Numbered from the stretch's first letter, positions 22,682 to 30,766 are shown. The stretch: DNA of 30,766 nucleotides from JAUYQR01 sp031377265 (GCF_031377265.1 NZ_JANMET010000168.1:1-30766), one strand, 5' to 3'. Notes: a model not told the origin generated them from the letters alone. Translations and numbers: made by a program.

Positions 22682-23539
22682 TTACTCCGCCGCCACTGGC
22701 AGTCCATGGCGACCAATCCCGGCAAGCTCGGCAACCACTCCGCCTATTGCCGTGCGAAAGCCGTCGAAGCCAGCGCTTGGTTCAATGCGGGCTTCGTCCA
22801 TGTACAGCGCGCGGTCGATTTCCACCTGCACGACGTGGCTGCAGCGGGATGGGCGTCCGTAGGCTTGTGCGATGTAAGCCCCTGCAAATGGGGCATTTCT
22901 TACAACCCGGAAGCCTGCAGAAGCGAAAGCTGCCTCGACCCGTTCCATCACGTCGCGGCCCGCAGCAGCACCGAAACGGTCGCCCAGAACCACCTCGGGC
23001 TTGGGGTGGCCAGGCCGCGCATGTGCCTCGATGGCCTCGTGGGGCATGGAGTGGCAATCGATCAGGACGGCCTGCCCGAAAGTCGCAAGCGTCTCGTCCA
23101 TGAGGTTTTTCAAGGTTTCGTGATAGGGATGCCAGAAGCGATTGATCCGGGCATCAGCCTCGGCCCGGTTCAGTTTTCCCCGGTAGATCGCCCGACCACC
23201 GGCAACCACCCGCGGAATCACCCCAAGGCCGGAGGATACGCGTGGATTGTGGGCCATCCGCGCAACGCCTTCGATCACTGCTGGATCAAGCTCGTCGGCG
23301 GCACGGTTGAGATCGATGAACGACCGTGGCGCCCGCGCGGCGAGGAACGGCGCCCCCATTTGTGGGGCCATGTCGAACAAACGGTCCACAAATGCGTCTT
23401 CAGACGTTCGAATCGCATGGTGGTCAAGCAGCGTATTTGCAAGGAATTCCGCAGGATACTCGCGCCCCGAGTGGGGGGAAGCAAAGATAACCGATGTCGT
23501 TTGCTGGAGCGGACGAGAAAGCTGATATGCCTCGGACAA
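22682..23539 (-). CDS. N-formylglutamate amidohydrolase family protein
   Basis: 285 residues from TTG at 23539, which has GGAGG nine bases upstream; a TTG at 23566 is the alternative and there is no ATG near. Family motifs: VIFASPHSGREYPAEFL (metal-binding HSG), RTSEDAFVDRLFD, FIDLNRAADELDP, then AVLIDCHSMPHEA (metal-binding His), VVLGDRFGAAAGRDV and VVQVEIDRALYMDE. The family hydrolyses N-formyl-glutamate to formate and glutamate, the last step of one histidine degradation route, and related enzymes act on other N-formyl amino acids. No hut genes are nearby, so the substrate is uncertain. It is divergent from the tRNA-Val/rpmJ region. Confidence 0.88.
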   Translation of the reverse strand: MSEAYQLSRPLQQTTSVIFASPHSGREYPAEFLANTLLDHHAIRTSEDAFVDRLFDMAPQMGAPFLAARAPRSFIDLNRAADELDPAVIEGVARMAHNPRVSSGLGVIPRVVAGGRAIYRGKLNRAEADARINRFWHPYHETLKNLMDETLATFGQAVLIDCHSMPHEAIEAHARPGHPKPEVVLGDRFGAAAGRDVMERVEAAFASAGFRVVRNAPFAGAYIAQAYGRPSRCSHVVQVEIDRALYMDEARIEPSAGFDGFRTAIGGVVAELAGIGRHGLPVAAE

Positions 23540-23696
23540 AGTGGGCGACCTCCGGTTACTCAACAAGGTATAGCGGGATTTCGTGAAAAGCCAAAACCCC
23601 TTGCAGGCTTATGCGCAACTCAGTATAGACCCGCCCTGAACGACGCGGTTCCGCCCGCGTCCTTTTTGTTTGGGCGGGGATGCATCGGGCACATGT

Positions 23697-23771
23697 GGGC
23701 GGTTAGCTCAGCGGTAGAGCACTACGTTGACATCGTAGTGGCCACTGGTTCGATCCCAGTACCGCCCACCA
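23697..23771 (+). tRNA. tRNA-Val (anticodon GAC)
   Basis: Full cloverleaf: acceptor GGGCGGT pairs with ACCGCCC; D-arm GCTC-AGCGGTA-GAGC; anticodon arm CTACG-TTGACAT-CGTAG with GAC at 23729-23731; variable loop TGGCC; T-arm ACTGG-TTCGATC-CCAGT; discriminator A and an encoded CCA end at 23769-23771. It stands alone, 69 bases before rpmJ. Confidence 0.98.
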
Positions 23772-23840
23772 TTCATCGCCTCCGCAAGGGGGCACGTTGT
23801 TTTCAATCGGCGCAGACGCGCCGCGATCAGGAGAAGACCT

Positions 23841-23966
23841 ATGAAGGTTGCCAACTCGCTCCGCTCGCTGAAGACGCGTCATCGCGATTGCCAAGTCGTG
23901 CGCCGCAAAGGCCGCGTCTATGTGATCAACAAGACGCAAAAGCGCTACAAGGCCCGCCAGGGTTGA
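23841..23966 (+). CDS. rpmJ: 50S ribosomal protein L36, type B (zinc-free form)
   Basis: 41 residues, MKVANSLRSLKTRHRDCQVV then RRKGRVYVINKTQKRYKARQG. This is the longer 41-residue L36 paralog (ykgO-like) with a single cysteine, so the four-ligand zinc ribbon of classical L36 is missing; alphaproteobacteria typically use this form. It binds 23S rRNA in the large ribosomal subunit. AGGAG lies seven bases before ATG 23841. The gene is too short for many ORF callers. An intrinsic-terminator-like hairpin follows at 24005. It is apparently monocistronic, or read through from the tRNA-Val upstream. Confidence 0.97.
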   Translation: MKVANSLRSLKTRHRDCQVVRRKGRVYVINKTQKRYKARQG

Positions 23967-24004
23967 TCCCCTGCCGACCCTGTGCGTTCAGCACGCGTGT
24001 ATAG

Positions 24005-24038
24005 AAAGGCCGTCCAGGGAAAACCGGGGCGGCCTTTT
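24005..24038 (+). terminator. Rho-independent terminator after rpmJ
   Basis: AAAGGCCG (24005-24012) pairs with CGGCCTTT (24030-24037), followed by a short T run (TTTT to 24038). The 17-base loop can form a small inner stem. It lies 38 bases after the rpmJ stop and just ahead of the next gene's ribosome site. Confidence 0.75.
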
Positions 24039-24052
24039 CCTTTGGAGGTTTC

Positions 24053-24679
24053 ATGCACACCAACCCCGCTTTTCGCAGCACGTCGACAGACGAAAACCTG
24101 ACCTTTGCCCGTCAGCGCGGCTTTGGCATTCTGATGCTGAACGGAACGGACGGGCCGCTGGCCTCGCACATCCCGTTTGTATTGGCGCCGGATGGGTCGT
24201 TTGCCGATCTGCACCTGACCCGGTCAAACCCTATCGCGCGGGCAGTTCTGCCAGGGCCGGCGCTGTTGGCCGTTTCCGGCCCGGATGCCTATGTTTCGCC
24301 TGACTGGTACGGAACGCCGGATCAGGTGCCGACCTGGAACTATGTGGCGGTGCATTTGCGCGGTACGCTGATGGCGCTGGAGTTCGAGGAAATGAAAGAT
24401 CATGTCGACGCCCTTTCGGCGGAACATGAGGGGCGGCTGTTGCCCAAGAAGCCCTGGCATTCGGACAAGATGGGCGAGGGTGTGATGGCCCGGATGATGC
24501 GGATGATCCTGCCATTCCGTCTGGTGATTGCATCGGTGGAAGGCACCTGGAAGCTGAACCAGAACAAGACCATCGAAGTGCGGGACCGCGCGGCGAAGGT
24601 GCTGGCGGGGCAGGCAGACCCCGGCGCACAGGCGATTGCGGCACTGATGCGCGAGCAAACAGGCGAAACGGGCGAATAA
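24053..24679 (+). CDS. PaiB-family FMN-binding negative transcriptional regulator-like protein
   Basis: 208 residues. Characteristic stretches: HTNPAFRSTSTDENLTFARQRGFGILML, GPLASHIPFVLAPDGSFADLHLTRSNPIARA, ALLAVSGPDAYVSPDWYGTPDQVPTWNYVAVHLRG, and the C-terminal LPFRLVIASVEGTWKLNQNK. This is the split-barrel flavin-binding fold of PaiB, named for a Bacillus subtilis locus that represses sporulation and protease genes. In proteobacteria the role is unclear, and FMN- or heme-linked functions are possible. GGAGG lies seven bases before ATG 24053. No regulated target is evident. The next gene begins after 169 non-coding bases in which nothing was recognised. Confidence 0.9.
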   Translation: MHTNPAFRSTSTDENLTFARQRGFGILMLNGTDGPLASHIPFVLAPDGSFADLHLTRSNPIARAVLPGPALLAVSGPDAYVSPDWYGTPDQVPTWNYVAVHLRGTLMALEFEEMKDHVDALSAEHEGRLLPKKPWHSDKMGEGVMARMMRMILPFRLVIASVEGTWKLNQNKTIEVRDRAAKVLAGQADPGAQAIAALMREQTGETGE

Positions 24680-24848
24680 TTCGCGACGGTGTGGCGTCTC
24701 CTGCTTTTCGCAAGCGCCGGACGCCCGTCGCACTTGCGCGGCGCGCTGACCATTGCGATGGCAGCGCACGCGTTCGTTCCGGCCTAAGCCGCATGGACAG
24801 GGGGCGGTGGAGGGCGTAATCTTCATCTCAGCAACTGGAGGATTGGTC

Positions 24849-25154
24849 ATGCCGCTGCCCCTTGCCCCGCTCGTCCCCCTTGCCATGCGCCTTGGCCTGC
24901 TGACCGCTGCCAGCTATGCGATCAAGCGCTATGTCACCGCGCGCAGCTTTCCCGGCCGCACCGATCAGCGCGTCGAGGATGCGTTTGACGATCTTGCCGA
25001 GGGCGTCGCCGTCCATCGCCCGGCGGATCGGTCAGATGCCACGACCCGCCAGACCAACACGGCGGCGCGAGTTGTGCGGGTAGTCCTGATCGGTGGCCGC
25101 CGGATCGAGATTGATGTGGCCCTGATGGCACGATTGCGCATTCGCAAGGAATAA
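24849..25154 (+). CDS. Hypothetical protein, small with one hydrophobic N-terminal helix
   Basis: 101 residues. The N-terminus LPLAPLVPLAMRLGLLTAASYAIKRYV is a likely membrane-associated helix (about residues 3-24). The rest is polar (GRTDQRVEDAFDDLAEGVAVHRPADRSD) and ends in a predicted beta hairpin rich in arginine (RVVRVVLIGGRRIEIDVALMARLRIRK). No known domain was recognised. GGAGG lies eight bases before ATG 24849, the codon use is normal for the window, and the stop is two bases before the GST start, so it is a real gene and probably co-transcribed with the GST. Confidence 0.75.
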   Translation: MPLPLAPLVPLAMRLGLLTAASYAIKRYVTARSFPGRTDQRVEDAFDDLAEGVAVHRPADRSDATTRQTNTAARVVRVVLIGGRRIEIDVALMARLRIRKE

Positions 25155-25156
25155 TC

Positions 25157-25765
25157 ATGCACCTCTACTACGCTCCGGCCTCGCCCTTTGTGCGCAAGGT
25201 GATGGTCCTTTTGCACGAAGCTGGGGCGACGGATCAGGTCACGCTGATACCCGCCTCCGGCAATCCGCTTGATCCCGGCACGATGCCGCTTGACCGTAAC
25301 CCTTTGGGCAAGATCCCGGCGCTGGAACGTGACGATGGCCCGGCCCTCTATGACAGCCGGGTGATCTGCCGCTATCTGGATGACCGGCTTGGTGCCGGCC
25401 TCTACCCCGCCGCCCCGCGTTTGTGGGAGGTGCTGACGCTTGAGGCTACGGCGGATGGCATTGCCGACGCAGCCGTCCTGATGCGCTACGAAGGTTTCGT
25501 GCGGCCGGAACCGTTCCGGTCCAGCGACTGGATGGAAGGGCAGTGGGCCAAGATCGACCGAGCATTGTCAACATTGGAACAGCGCTGGCTTAGCCATCTG
25601 AACGGCCCGATCAATATGGGCCAGATCGCACTTGCTGCAGCCCTGGGATATCTTGATTTCCGGCATCAATCCCGTCCCTGGCGCGCGGGTCGGCCGGGCC
25701 TTGATGACTGGGCAAGCCATTTTGCCTTGCGCCCGTCAATGATGACAACCGCGCCGCAGGGGTAA
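25157..25765 (+). CDS. Glutathione S-transferase family protein
   Basis: 202 residues. The thioredoxin-like N-terminal domain is YYAPASPFVRKVMVLLHEAG with the SPF motif, then NPLGKIPALERDDGPALYDSRVICRYLDDRLG, which holds the cis-proline and the glutathione gamma-glutamyl-binding D/E-S motif. The all-helical C-terminal domain follows (LMRYEGFVRPEPFRSSDWMEGQWAKIDRALSTLEQRW), ending with DDWASHFALRPSMMTT. Family members conjugate or reduce with glutathione in the cytoplasm; the physiological substrate is unknown. It starts at ATG 25157, two bases after the preceding small gene. Confidence 0.92.
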   Translation: MHLYYAPASPFVRKVMVLLHEAGATDQVTLIPASGNPLDPGTMPLDRNPLGKIPALERDDGPALYDSRVICRYLDDRLGAGLYPAAPRLWEVLTLEATADGIADAAVLMRYEGFVRPEPFRSSDWMEGQWAKIDRALSTLEQRWLSHLNGPINMGQIALAAALGYLDFRHQSRPWRAGRPGLDDWASHFALRPSMMTTAPQG

Positions 25766-26017
25766 CTGAAAAGTCGGTACGCCTTGTCACAGGGGGTTGC
25801 CAACCGCCCGCCTCAAGACAGGTAGCGACGCGTAAAGGCCGGGCCTGATCCGCAGAAAGGGCTGAATTCTGCGGTTAAACCCACCACTGCGTTGCTTTGT
25901 CCGCTGGACGATCCAACAAGGCTTGGCTAAACACGCGCCTAACACGGGCTGGCCATGCCACAGCCTGACAGGTTTATGGGCCGCAATGCAGAGCGGTCGA
26001 CGAAGGGAGAAGATCTC

Positions 26018-26590
26018 GTGTCCCACGCAGACGAACACGCAGGAACCGGCCAAGGTACTCGGCGGGATTTCTTGTATTATGCAACGGCTGGTGCCGGTGC
26101 GGTTGCCACGGGTGCCGCAGTTTGGCCGCTGGTGAACCAGATGAACCCCTCCGCCGACGTTCAGGCGCTGGCGTCGATCTTTGTCGACGTTTCGGCCGTC
26201 GAAGTTGGTACGCAACTGACCGTGAAATGGCGCGGCAAGCCCGTCTTCATCCGCCGCCGCACGCCCGAAGAGATCGAGGCCGCCCGCGCCACCACGCTGG
26301 ACGAGTTGCCCGACGCGATGGCCGAAAACGCCAACAAGCCTGATGCCGATGCCGCCGATGCCAACCGTACGCTGGACGAGGCGGGCGAATGGCTGGTGAT
26401 GATGGGCGTCTGCACCCACCTGGGCTGCGTGCCGCTAGGCGACGGGTCGGGTGACTTTGGCGGCTGGTTCTGCCCCTGCCACGGCTCGCACTACGATACC
26501 TCCGGCCGTATCCGCAAAGGCCCTGCGCCGCGCAACCTGCCAGTACCGGTTGCCGTGTTCGAAGACGCAACCACCATCAAGCTCGGGTAA
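26018..26590 (+). CDS. petA: Cytochrome bc1 complex Rieske iron-sulfur subunit
   Basis: 190 residues, starting with GTG at 26018 (GGGAGA about seven bases upstream); this fits Rhodobacter Rieske proteins of about 187-191 residues, while the longer frame to 25955 does not. A Tat-type signal and membrane anchor read TRRDFLYYATAGAGAVATGAAVWPLVNQMNP. The 2Fe-2S cluster ligands are in CTHLGCVP and CPCHGSHY, with the disulfide cysteines in the same motifs. The subunit moves electrons from quinol to cytochrome c1 in the inner membrane. First gene of the petABC operon: 12 bases separate it from petB. The 252-base upstream gap probably holds the promoter, but I could not pick one with confidence. Confidence 0.97.
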   Translation: MSHADEHAGTGQGTRRDFLYYATAGAGAVATGAAVWPLVNQMNPSADVQALASIFVDVSAVEVGTQLTVKWRGKPVFIRRRTPEEIEAARATTLDELPDAMAENANKPDADAADANRTLDEAGEWLVMMGVCTHLGCVPLGDGSGDFGGWFCPCHGSHYDTSGRIRKGPAPRNLPVPVAVFEDATTIKLG

Positions 26591-26602
26591 GGAACACATA
26601 TC

Positions 26603-27925
26603 ATGGCCGGAATTCCGCACGACCATTACGAACCCAAGACCGGTGGCCAGCTTTGGTTTCACAAGCGCCTGCCGATTGTGGGGCTGCTGTATGACACGAT
26701 CATGCTCCCGACGCCAAAGAACCTGAACTGGATGTGGATCTGGGGCATCGTTCTGACGTTCTGCCTTGCCTTGCAGATCATCACCGGCATCGTCCTTGCC
26801 ATGCACTACACGCCGCATGTCGACATGGCCTTCGCGTCGATCGAACACATCATGCGCAACGTCAACGGCGGCGCCATGATCCGCTACCTGCACATGAACG
26901 GTGCCTCGCTGTTCTTCTTTGCTGTCTACCTGCACATCTTCCGCGGCCTTTACTACGGCAGCTACAAAGCCCCGCGCGAGATTACCTGGATCATCGGCAT
27001 GCTGATCTACCTGGCGATGATGGCGACCGCCTTCATGGGTTATGTGCTGCCCTGGGGCCAGATGTCGTTCTGGGGTGCCACGGTGATCACCGGCCTGTTC
27101 GGCGCGATCCCCGGTGTGGGCGAGACGATCCAAGCCTGGCTGCTGGGCGGCCCTGCGGTCGACAACGCCACTCTGAACCGCTTTTTCAGCCTGCACTACC
27201 TGTTGCCGTTCGTGATTGCGGCACTGGTGGCGGTGCATATCTGGGCTTTCCACACCACCGGCAACAACAACCCCACCGGTGTTGAAGTGCGCCGCGGGTC
27301 CAAGGAAGAAGCCGAGCGCGACACTCTGCCGTTCTGGCCGTACTTCGTGATGAAGGATCTGTTCGCACTTTCCGCGATCCTTCTGGTGTTCTTTGCGGTT
27401 GTCGGCTTCATGCCGAACTTCCTCGGCCACCCCGACAACTACATCGAAGCGAACCCGCTTTCGACGCCTGCGCATATCGTGCCGGAATGGTACTTCCTGC
27501 CGTTCTACGCGATCCTGCGTGCCTTTACCGGCGATGTCTGGGTGGTTATCGCGGCAAACTGGCTGTCCTTCGGCATCATCGACGCCAAATTCTTTGGTGT
27601 GCTGGCGATGTTCGGCGCGATTGCAGTGATGGCGCTGGCGCCATGGCTTGACACCTCCTCCGTCCGCTCGGGCCGCTACCGCCCGATGTTCAAATGGTGG
27701 TTTGCGCTGCTGTGCATCGACTTTGTGGTGCTGATGTGGGTCGGTGCCATGCCTGCGCAAGAACCCTATGCCACCATCTCGCTGATCGCGTCGGCCTACT
27801 GGTTCGGGTATTTCCTGATCATCCTGCCGCTGCTGGGCGTGATCGAGAAACCGCAGCCGCAACCCGCGACGATCGAAGAAGACTTCAATGCCCACTACGG
27901 CTCCAAAGCCCATCCGGCCGAGTGA
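26603..27925 (+). CDS. petB: Cytochrome b of the bc1 complex
   Basis: 440 residues, the Rhodobacter-type full-length cytochrome b. Eight membrane helices are expected. Heme ligand histidines are in RYLHMNGASLFFF, AVYLHIFRGLYYG, SLHYLLPFVIA and AVHIWAFHTTG; the quinol-oxidation site motif PEWY is in IVPEWYFLPFYAILR. It holds hemes bL and bH and the two quinone sites. AAGGA lies about nine bases before ATG 26603. It is followed after 14 bases by petC. No oddity in length or motifs was seen. Confidence 0.98.
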   Translation: MAGIPHDHYEPKTGGQLWFHKRLPIVGLLYDTIMLPTPKNLNWMWIWGIVLTFCLALQIITGIVLAMHYTPHVDMAFASIEHIMRNVNGGAMIRYLHMNGASLFFFAVYLHIFRGLYYGSYKAPREITWIIGMLIYLAMMATAFMGYVLPWGQMSFWGATVITGLFGAIPGVGETIQAWLLGGPAVDNATLNRFFSLHYLLPFVIAALVAVHIWAFHTTGNNNPTGVEVRRGSKEEAERDTLPFWPYFVMKDLFALSAILLVFFAVVGFMPNFLGHPDNYIEANPLSTPAHIVPEWYFLPFYAILRAFTGDVWVVIAANWLSFGIIDAKFFGVLAMFGAIAVMALAPWLDTSSVRSGRYRPMFKWWFALLCIDFVVLMWVGAMPAQEPYATISLIASAYWFGYFLIILPLLGVIEKPQPQPATIEEDFNAHYGSKAHPAE

Positions 27926-27939
27926 GAGAGGAACTGGTA

Positions 27940-28788
27940 ATGTTCAGGAAAATCGCACTCACCGCCGTATCGGCGCTGGCGTTGACCGTCGGATCGGCTT
28001 TTGCCGCTGGCGAGGGTGGCCATATCGAGGATGTGACCTTCGCGCATGAAGGCCCGTTCGGCAAGTTCGACCAGATGCAACTGCAGCGCGGCCTGCAGGT
28101 CTATACCGAGGTCTGCTCGGCCTGCCACGGGCTGAAGTATGTGCCGCTGCGCACGCTGCATGACGAGGGTGGGCCGGGCTTGCCGGACGACCAGGTCCGC
28201 GCCTATGCCAAGCAGTGGACGATCACCGACAAGGACACCGGCGAAGACCGCGAAGGCGCTCCAACCGACAACTTCCCGCATTCCGCAATGGAAAATGCGC
28301 CCGATCTCAGCTTGATGGCCAAGGCGCGGGCGGGCTTCCACGGGCCATACGGCACCGGGATCAACCAGCTGGTCCGCGGGATGGGCGGGCCGGAATACAT
28401 CCACGCTCTTCTGCTTGGCTATGAAGAGCCGCCGGCATGCGCGGCAGATTTCGAATCTGACGGCTACTACAACAAGATCTTCGCCAAGGGTGCCATTCCG
28501 GATACTTGCAAGGACGAAAACGGCGTTTCGACCATCGAAGGCAGCTGGATCGCGATGCCGCCGCCGCTCAGCGACGATCAGGTGACTTATGCCGATGGCA
28601 CGCCCGCAACGATGGACCAGATGTCGATGGACGTCGCGTCCTTCCTTCTGTGGGCGGCTGAACCAAAGCTGATGGCGCGCAAGGAAGCTGGCTTTACCGC
28701 CGTGATCTTCCTTCTGGTGCTGACAAGCCTTCTGTATCTTACCAACAAGCGGCTCTGGTCCGGGATCAAAGGCAAGAAAACCGTCTGA
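27940..28788 (+). CDS. petC: Cytochrome c1 of the bc1 complex
   Basis: 282 residues. Signal peptide MFRKIALTAVSALALTVGSAFA, cleaved before AGEGGHIED. The heme c attachment motif is CSACH (in YTEVCSACHGLKYVPLRTL); the axial Met is probably in the IAMPPPLSDDQV stretch. Two extra cysteines (PPACAADF and PDTCKDEN) match the stabilising disulfide known in Rhodobacter c1. A C-terminal anchor helix reads FTAVIFLLVLTSLLYLTNKRLW. It passes electrons to soluble or membrane cytochromes on the periplasmic side. Start at ATG 27940 with GAGAGGAAC upstream. A strong terminator closes the operon. Confidence 0.97.
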   Translation: MFRKIALTAVSALALTVGSAFAAGEGGHIEDVTFAHEGPFGKFDQMQLQRGLQVYTEVCSACHGLKYVPLRTLHDEGGPGLPDDQVRAYAKQWTITDKDTGEDREGAPTDNFPHSAMENAPDLSLMAKARAGFHGPYGTGINQLVRGMGGPEYIHALLLGYEEPPACAADFESDGYYNKIFAKGAIPDTCKDENGVSTIEGSWIAMPPPLSDDQVTYADGTPATMDQMSMDVASFLLWAAEPKLMARKEAGFTAVIFLLVLTSLLYLTNKRLWSGIKGKKTV

Positions 28789-28810
28789 TCCAACCTGTCG
28801 CTGACCGAAT

Positions 28811-28835
28811 CCCCCGCCCCTTTGGCGGGGGTTTT
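28811..28835 (+). terminator. Rho-independent terminator of the petABC operon
   Basis: CCCCCGCC (28811-28818) pairs with GGCGGGGG (28824-28831) around the loop CCTTT, followed by TTTT (28832-28835). It lies 22 bases after the petC stop and abuts the end of convergent thiQ. Confidence 0.92.
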
Positions 28836-29536
28836 CATTTTGGACGACCCAGATAGTCGGCAAGTGCTGCCGAGGGTCTGGCGAAAAGGTCCGCCGTCGG
28901 CACCGGTTCCTGTGCCACCCCATCCGCCACCAGCACCACCAGATCGGCAAAGCCGCGGGCATCCGAAGGCTCGTGCGTGACCATCAGGACGGTGGCGCCA
29001 GTTTCTGCCGCAACCTCGGCAACCAACGCCAGCATTTCGGCCTTGAGGGCCGGGCCGAGGGCCGCAAACGGTTCATCCAGCAGCAGCACCGGTCGCGCCC
29101 TGAGCAGCGCGCGTGCCAGTGCCGCCCGGCTGGCCTGCCCGCCGGACAACTGCGCTGGCTTGCGCGACCCCAAACCCGCCAGCCCGACGCGATCCAACGC
29201 CAGGGCAACCCGCACGGCCTCATCGCGCGACAGCCGCAGATCGGGACGCAAGCCCAAGCCAAGGTTTTGCGCCACGCTCAGGTGCGGAAAGTGGTTCTGA
29301 TCCTGAAACAGAATGCTGACCGGCCGGTCCCCCGGTGACACGCCGCGCAAATCCAGACCATTCCACCTGATGCTGCCGGAAGCGGGTTCCAAAAACCCCG
29401 CAATCGCCGACAGCAGCGTCGATTTCCCTGCACCCGATGGCCCGATCACCGCAACCCGCGCGCCTTGCTGTATCCGCCAATCCGCAGTCAGACGGAACCC
29501 GTCTTGCGCCAGCACAACCTGATCAAGATGCAGCAC
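28835..29536 (-). CDS. thiQ: Thiamine ABC transporter ATP-binding protein
   Basis: 233 residues from GTG 29536, close to E. coli ThiQ (232). The ABC ATPase motifs are Walker A GPSGAGKST, Q-loop FQDQNHFPHLSVAQNLGLGL, signature LSGGQASRAALARAL, Walker B VLLLDEPFAALGP and the H-loop MVTHEPSDA. The phrase FQDQNHFPHL is characteristic of ThiQ. It powers uptake of thiamine or its phosphates with ThiB and ThiP. The GTG start overlaps the end of thiP by 14 bases, supporting coupling; a longer reading from ATG 29572 would sit deeper in thiP. It is convergent with petC. Confidence 0.9.
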   Translation of the reverse strand: MLHLDQVVLAQDGFRLTADWRIQQGARVAVIGPSGAGKSTLLSAIAGFLEPASGSIRWNGLDLRGVSPGDRPVSILFQDQNHFPHLSVAQNLGLGLRPDLRLSRDEAVRVALALDRVGLAGLGSRKPAQLSGGQASRAALARALLRARPVLLLDEPFAALGPALKAEMLALVAEVAAETGATVLMVTHEPSDARGFADLVVLVADGVAQEPVPTADLFARPSAALADYLGRPK

Positions 29537-30766
29537 GGCGGCCCCCCCAGTCGCAGATCCAGAACATTGCAAAACTCACGGCCACCAACAGCAAGGCAGC
29601 AGCCGACGCGGCCTCGGTCCGATAGCTGCCCATCAATTGCTGCACCAGCAGTGGCAAGGTGACCTGACTTTCGCCGGCAAACAGCGCGATAACCCCCAGA
29701 TCCCCCATCGACAGGGCCGCCGCAATGCCTGCGCCAAAGCCCAACGGACGCGCCAGTCGTGGCAGGATCAACCAGCGCCAGCGCGCCACGCCCTGCAGAC
29801 CAAGACTGTCGCCAAGGCGGCCATAGTCCGCCTCAAGCGCGCGCGCTTGCGGCAGCAGCAGGCGATAAACATAGGGCAGCGACAGTGCGGTGTTCACCAG
29901 CATCGTCACTGGCAACGCCAATGACGTGGGCGGCGTGAACGGCTGCACAATCAGGAACAGCCCGGTTCCAAGCACCAGCCCTGACGTCGCCAACGGGATG
30001 ACTGCCGCCGCCTCGATCAACCAGCCACCGCGCGCCCGTGAAGCAACCGCCACCACCATGACCAATGCAGTTGTCACGGTGATCAACGTAGACACCGATG
30101 CCACCAGAACGGACCGCCCCGTCGCCGCCAGTACTGATTGCGGCAAGTCGAAAAGCCCGGGAATTCCGCGCAGGACCACCGCTGACAACGGCACCATCAG
30201 GAACAACACAGCAAGAACGATGACCCCACCATCTGCCGCCCGTCGCCAGCCCAAGGGCGCTTCCGGCGCGACCAACCGGTCAAGCCCCGCCCCAAATGCT
30301 GTCGGGCGCACAATCACCCAGGCCAGTCCCGCCACCACTGCGCACAGCCCGAATTGCACCAACGCCAGCAGTGCCGCCCGCCCCAGATCGAAGTCAAAGC
30401 GCACCGCCTGATAGATCGCCAGTTCAACGGTCGTCGCCGCAGGCCCGCCGCCCAGCGTCAACACCACGGCAAAGCTGGTCAGACAGATCACAAAGATCAC
30501 CAACGCCGCGCCGGGCAGAACTGCCCGCAGCATCGGCCATTCGAGATGCCGCGCCACTTCGGTCGGACCAAAGCCCAAGGCACTGGCAAGGCGAAACCGT
30601 TCAGCGGGGATCGCCTGCCAACCTTGCAAGATCATCCGCACGGCAAGCGGCATGTTCAGAAAAACATGCGCCAGAACCACGCCATGCAGCCCATAGATCG
30701 ATAGTGTGGGCAGCCCCAATGCGACCCCCAGATCATTCATCACGCCGGATCGCCCGAACACCGCCA
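29523..30766 (-). CDS. thiP: Thiamine ABC transporter permease (N-terminus beyond window)
   Basis: At least 413 residues; the frame remains open at the right window edge, so about 100 residues are probably missing from a typical 520-540-residue ThiP. Two binding-protein-dependent transport domains are present. The first has the EAA-like loop QAIPAERFRLASALGFGPTEVARHLEWPML followed by a hydrophobic helix and SFAVVLTLGGGPAATTVELAIYQAVRFDFD, a stretch typical of ThiP. The second has YGRLGDSLGLQGVARWRWLILPRLARPLG and GDLGVIALFAGESQVTLPLLVQQLMGSYR. Inner-membrane channel for thiamine uptake. thiB is expected upstream, outside the window. Confidence 0.92.
   Translation of the reverse strand, partial: AVFGRSGVMNDLGVALGLPTLSIYGLHGVVLAHVFLNMPLAVRMILQGWQAIPAERFRLASALGFGPTEVARHLEWPMLRAVLPGAALVIFVICLTSFAVVLTLGGGPAATTVELAIYQAVRFDFDLGRAALLALVQFGLCAVVAGLAWVIVRPTAFGAGLDRLVAPEAPLGWRRAADGGVIVLAVLFLMVPLSAVVLRGIPGLFDLPQSVLAATGRSVLVASVSTLITVTTALVMVVAVASRARGGWLIEAAAVIPLATSGLVLGTGLFLIVQPFTPPTSLALPVTMLVNTALSLPYVYRLLLPQARALEADYGRLGDSLGLQGVARWRWLILPRLARPLGFGAGIAAALSMGDLGVIALFAGESQVTLPLLVQQLMGSYRTEAASAAALLLVAVSFAMFWICDWGGRRAAS

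Noticed and set aside
25766..26017. Promoter or regulator site ahead of petA
   Set aside because: A promoter must exist here, but no -35/-10 pair or palindrome stood out enough to place it.

Overview
The window looks like chromosomal DNA of a GC-rich alphaproteobacterium of the order Rhodobacterales (Rhodobacteraceae sensu lato). Four things point there: a three-gene fbc/pet operon whose Rieske, cytochrome b and cytochrome c1 sequences follow the Rhodobacter/Paracoccus pattern; two tandem DUF2125 proteins; a type-B 41-residue ribosomal protein L36; and a calcium-binding-protein C-terminus typical of the group. The genus cannot be named from the sequence alone. No insertion sequence, CRISPR array, rRNA or replication origin was seen.

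Layout: (1) 1-5.6 kb: the 3' end of an RTX-like secreted protein; a TetR gene plus a DUF1643 gene divergent from a VOC/glyoxalase-fold gene across a region of paired operator-like palindromes; a SAM methyltransferase; pheS (without pheT); a small outer-membrane beta-barrel protein; and an unusual DUF4304-like/cupin fusion. (2) 5.6-9.8 kb, minus strand: agmatinase-family gene -> MscS channel -> TIGR03862-type flavoprotein, tightly packed, and a short crotonase-fold gene lacking both canonical catalytic glutamates. Two of these minus-strand genes are followed by the same 3' element, a hairpin with loop TTTCACA plus an identical 15-mer. (3) 9.9-15.2 kb, plus strand: two paralogous exported DUF2125 proteins separated by a strong terminator, then pmbA and a cysQ-like phosphatase. 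A palindrome-rich intergenic region follows. (4) 15.5-19.0 kb: a DEAD-box RNA helicase with a long repetitive basic tail, divergent from an orphan ParB-domain gene.

(5) 19.0-20.4 kb is the accessory part. A visibly AT-richer patch carries a Panacea/SocA-domain gene overlapping a gene for a small two-helix membrane protein, which is a candidate antitoxin/membrane-toxin pair. Next to it is a HigA-type antitoxin gene with no visible toxin partner. (6) 20.5-23.6 kb: a dinB variant with an N-terminal zinc ribbon, a 20-bp perfect palindrome and a possibly leaderless promoter; an exported alpha/beta hydrolase gene broken by one in-frame TGA; and an N-formylglutamate amidohydrolase gene. (7) 23.7-30.8 kb: tRNA-Val(GAC), rpmJ, a PaiB-like gene, a small conserved-looking hypothetical gene, a GST, the petABC (cytochrome bc1) operon ending in a strong terminator, and convergent thiQ and thiP (5' end cut by the window edge).

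Most of the window is ordinary core metabolism and respiration. The best candidates for something new are the Panacea/membrane-protein pair, the shared 3' element, the palindromic intergenic region after cysQ, the crotonase lacking its catalytic residues and the DUF4304-cupin fusion.
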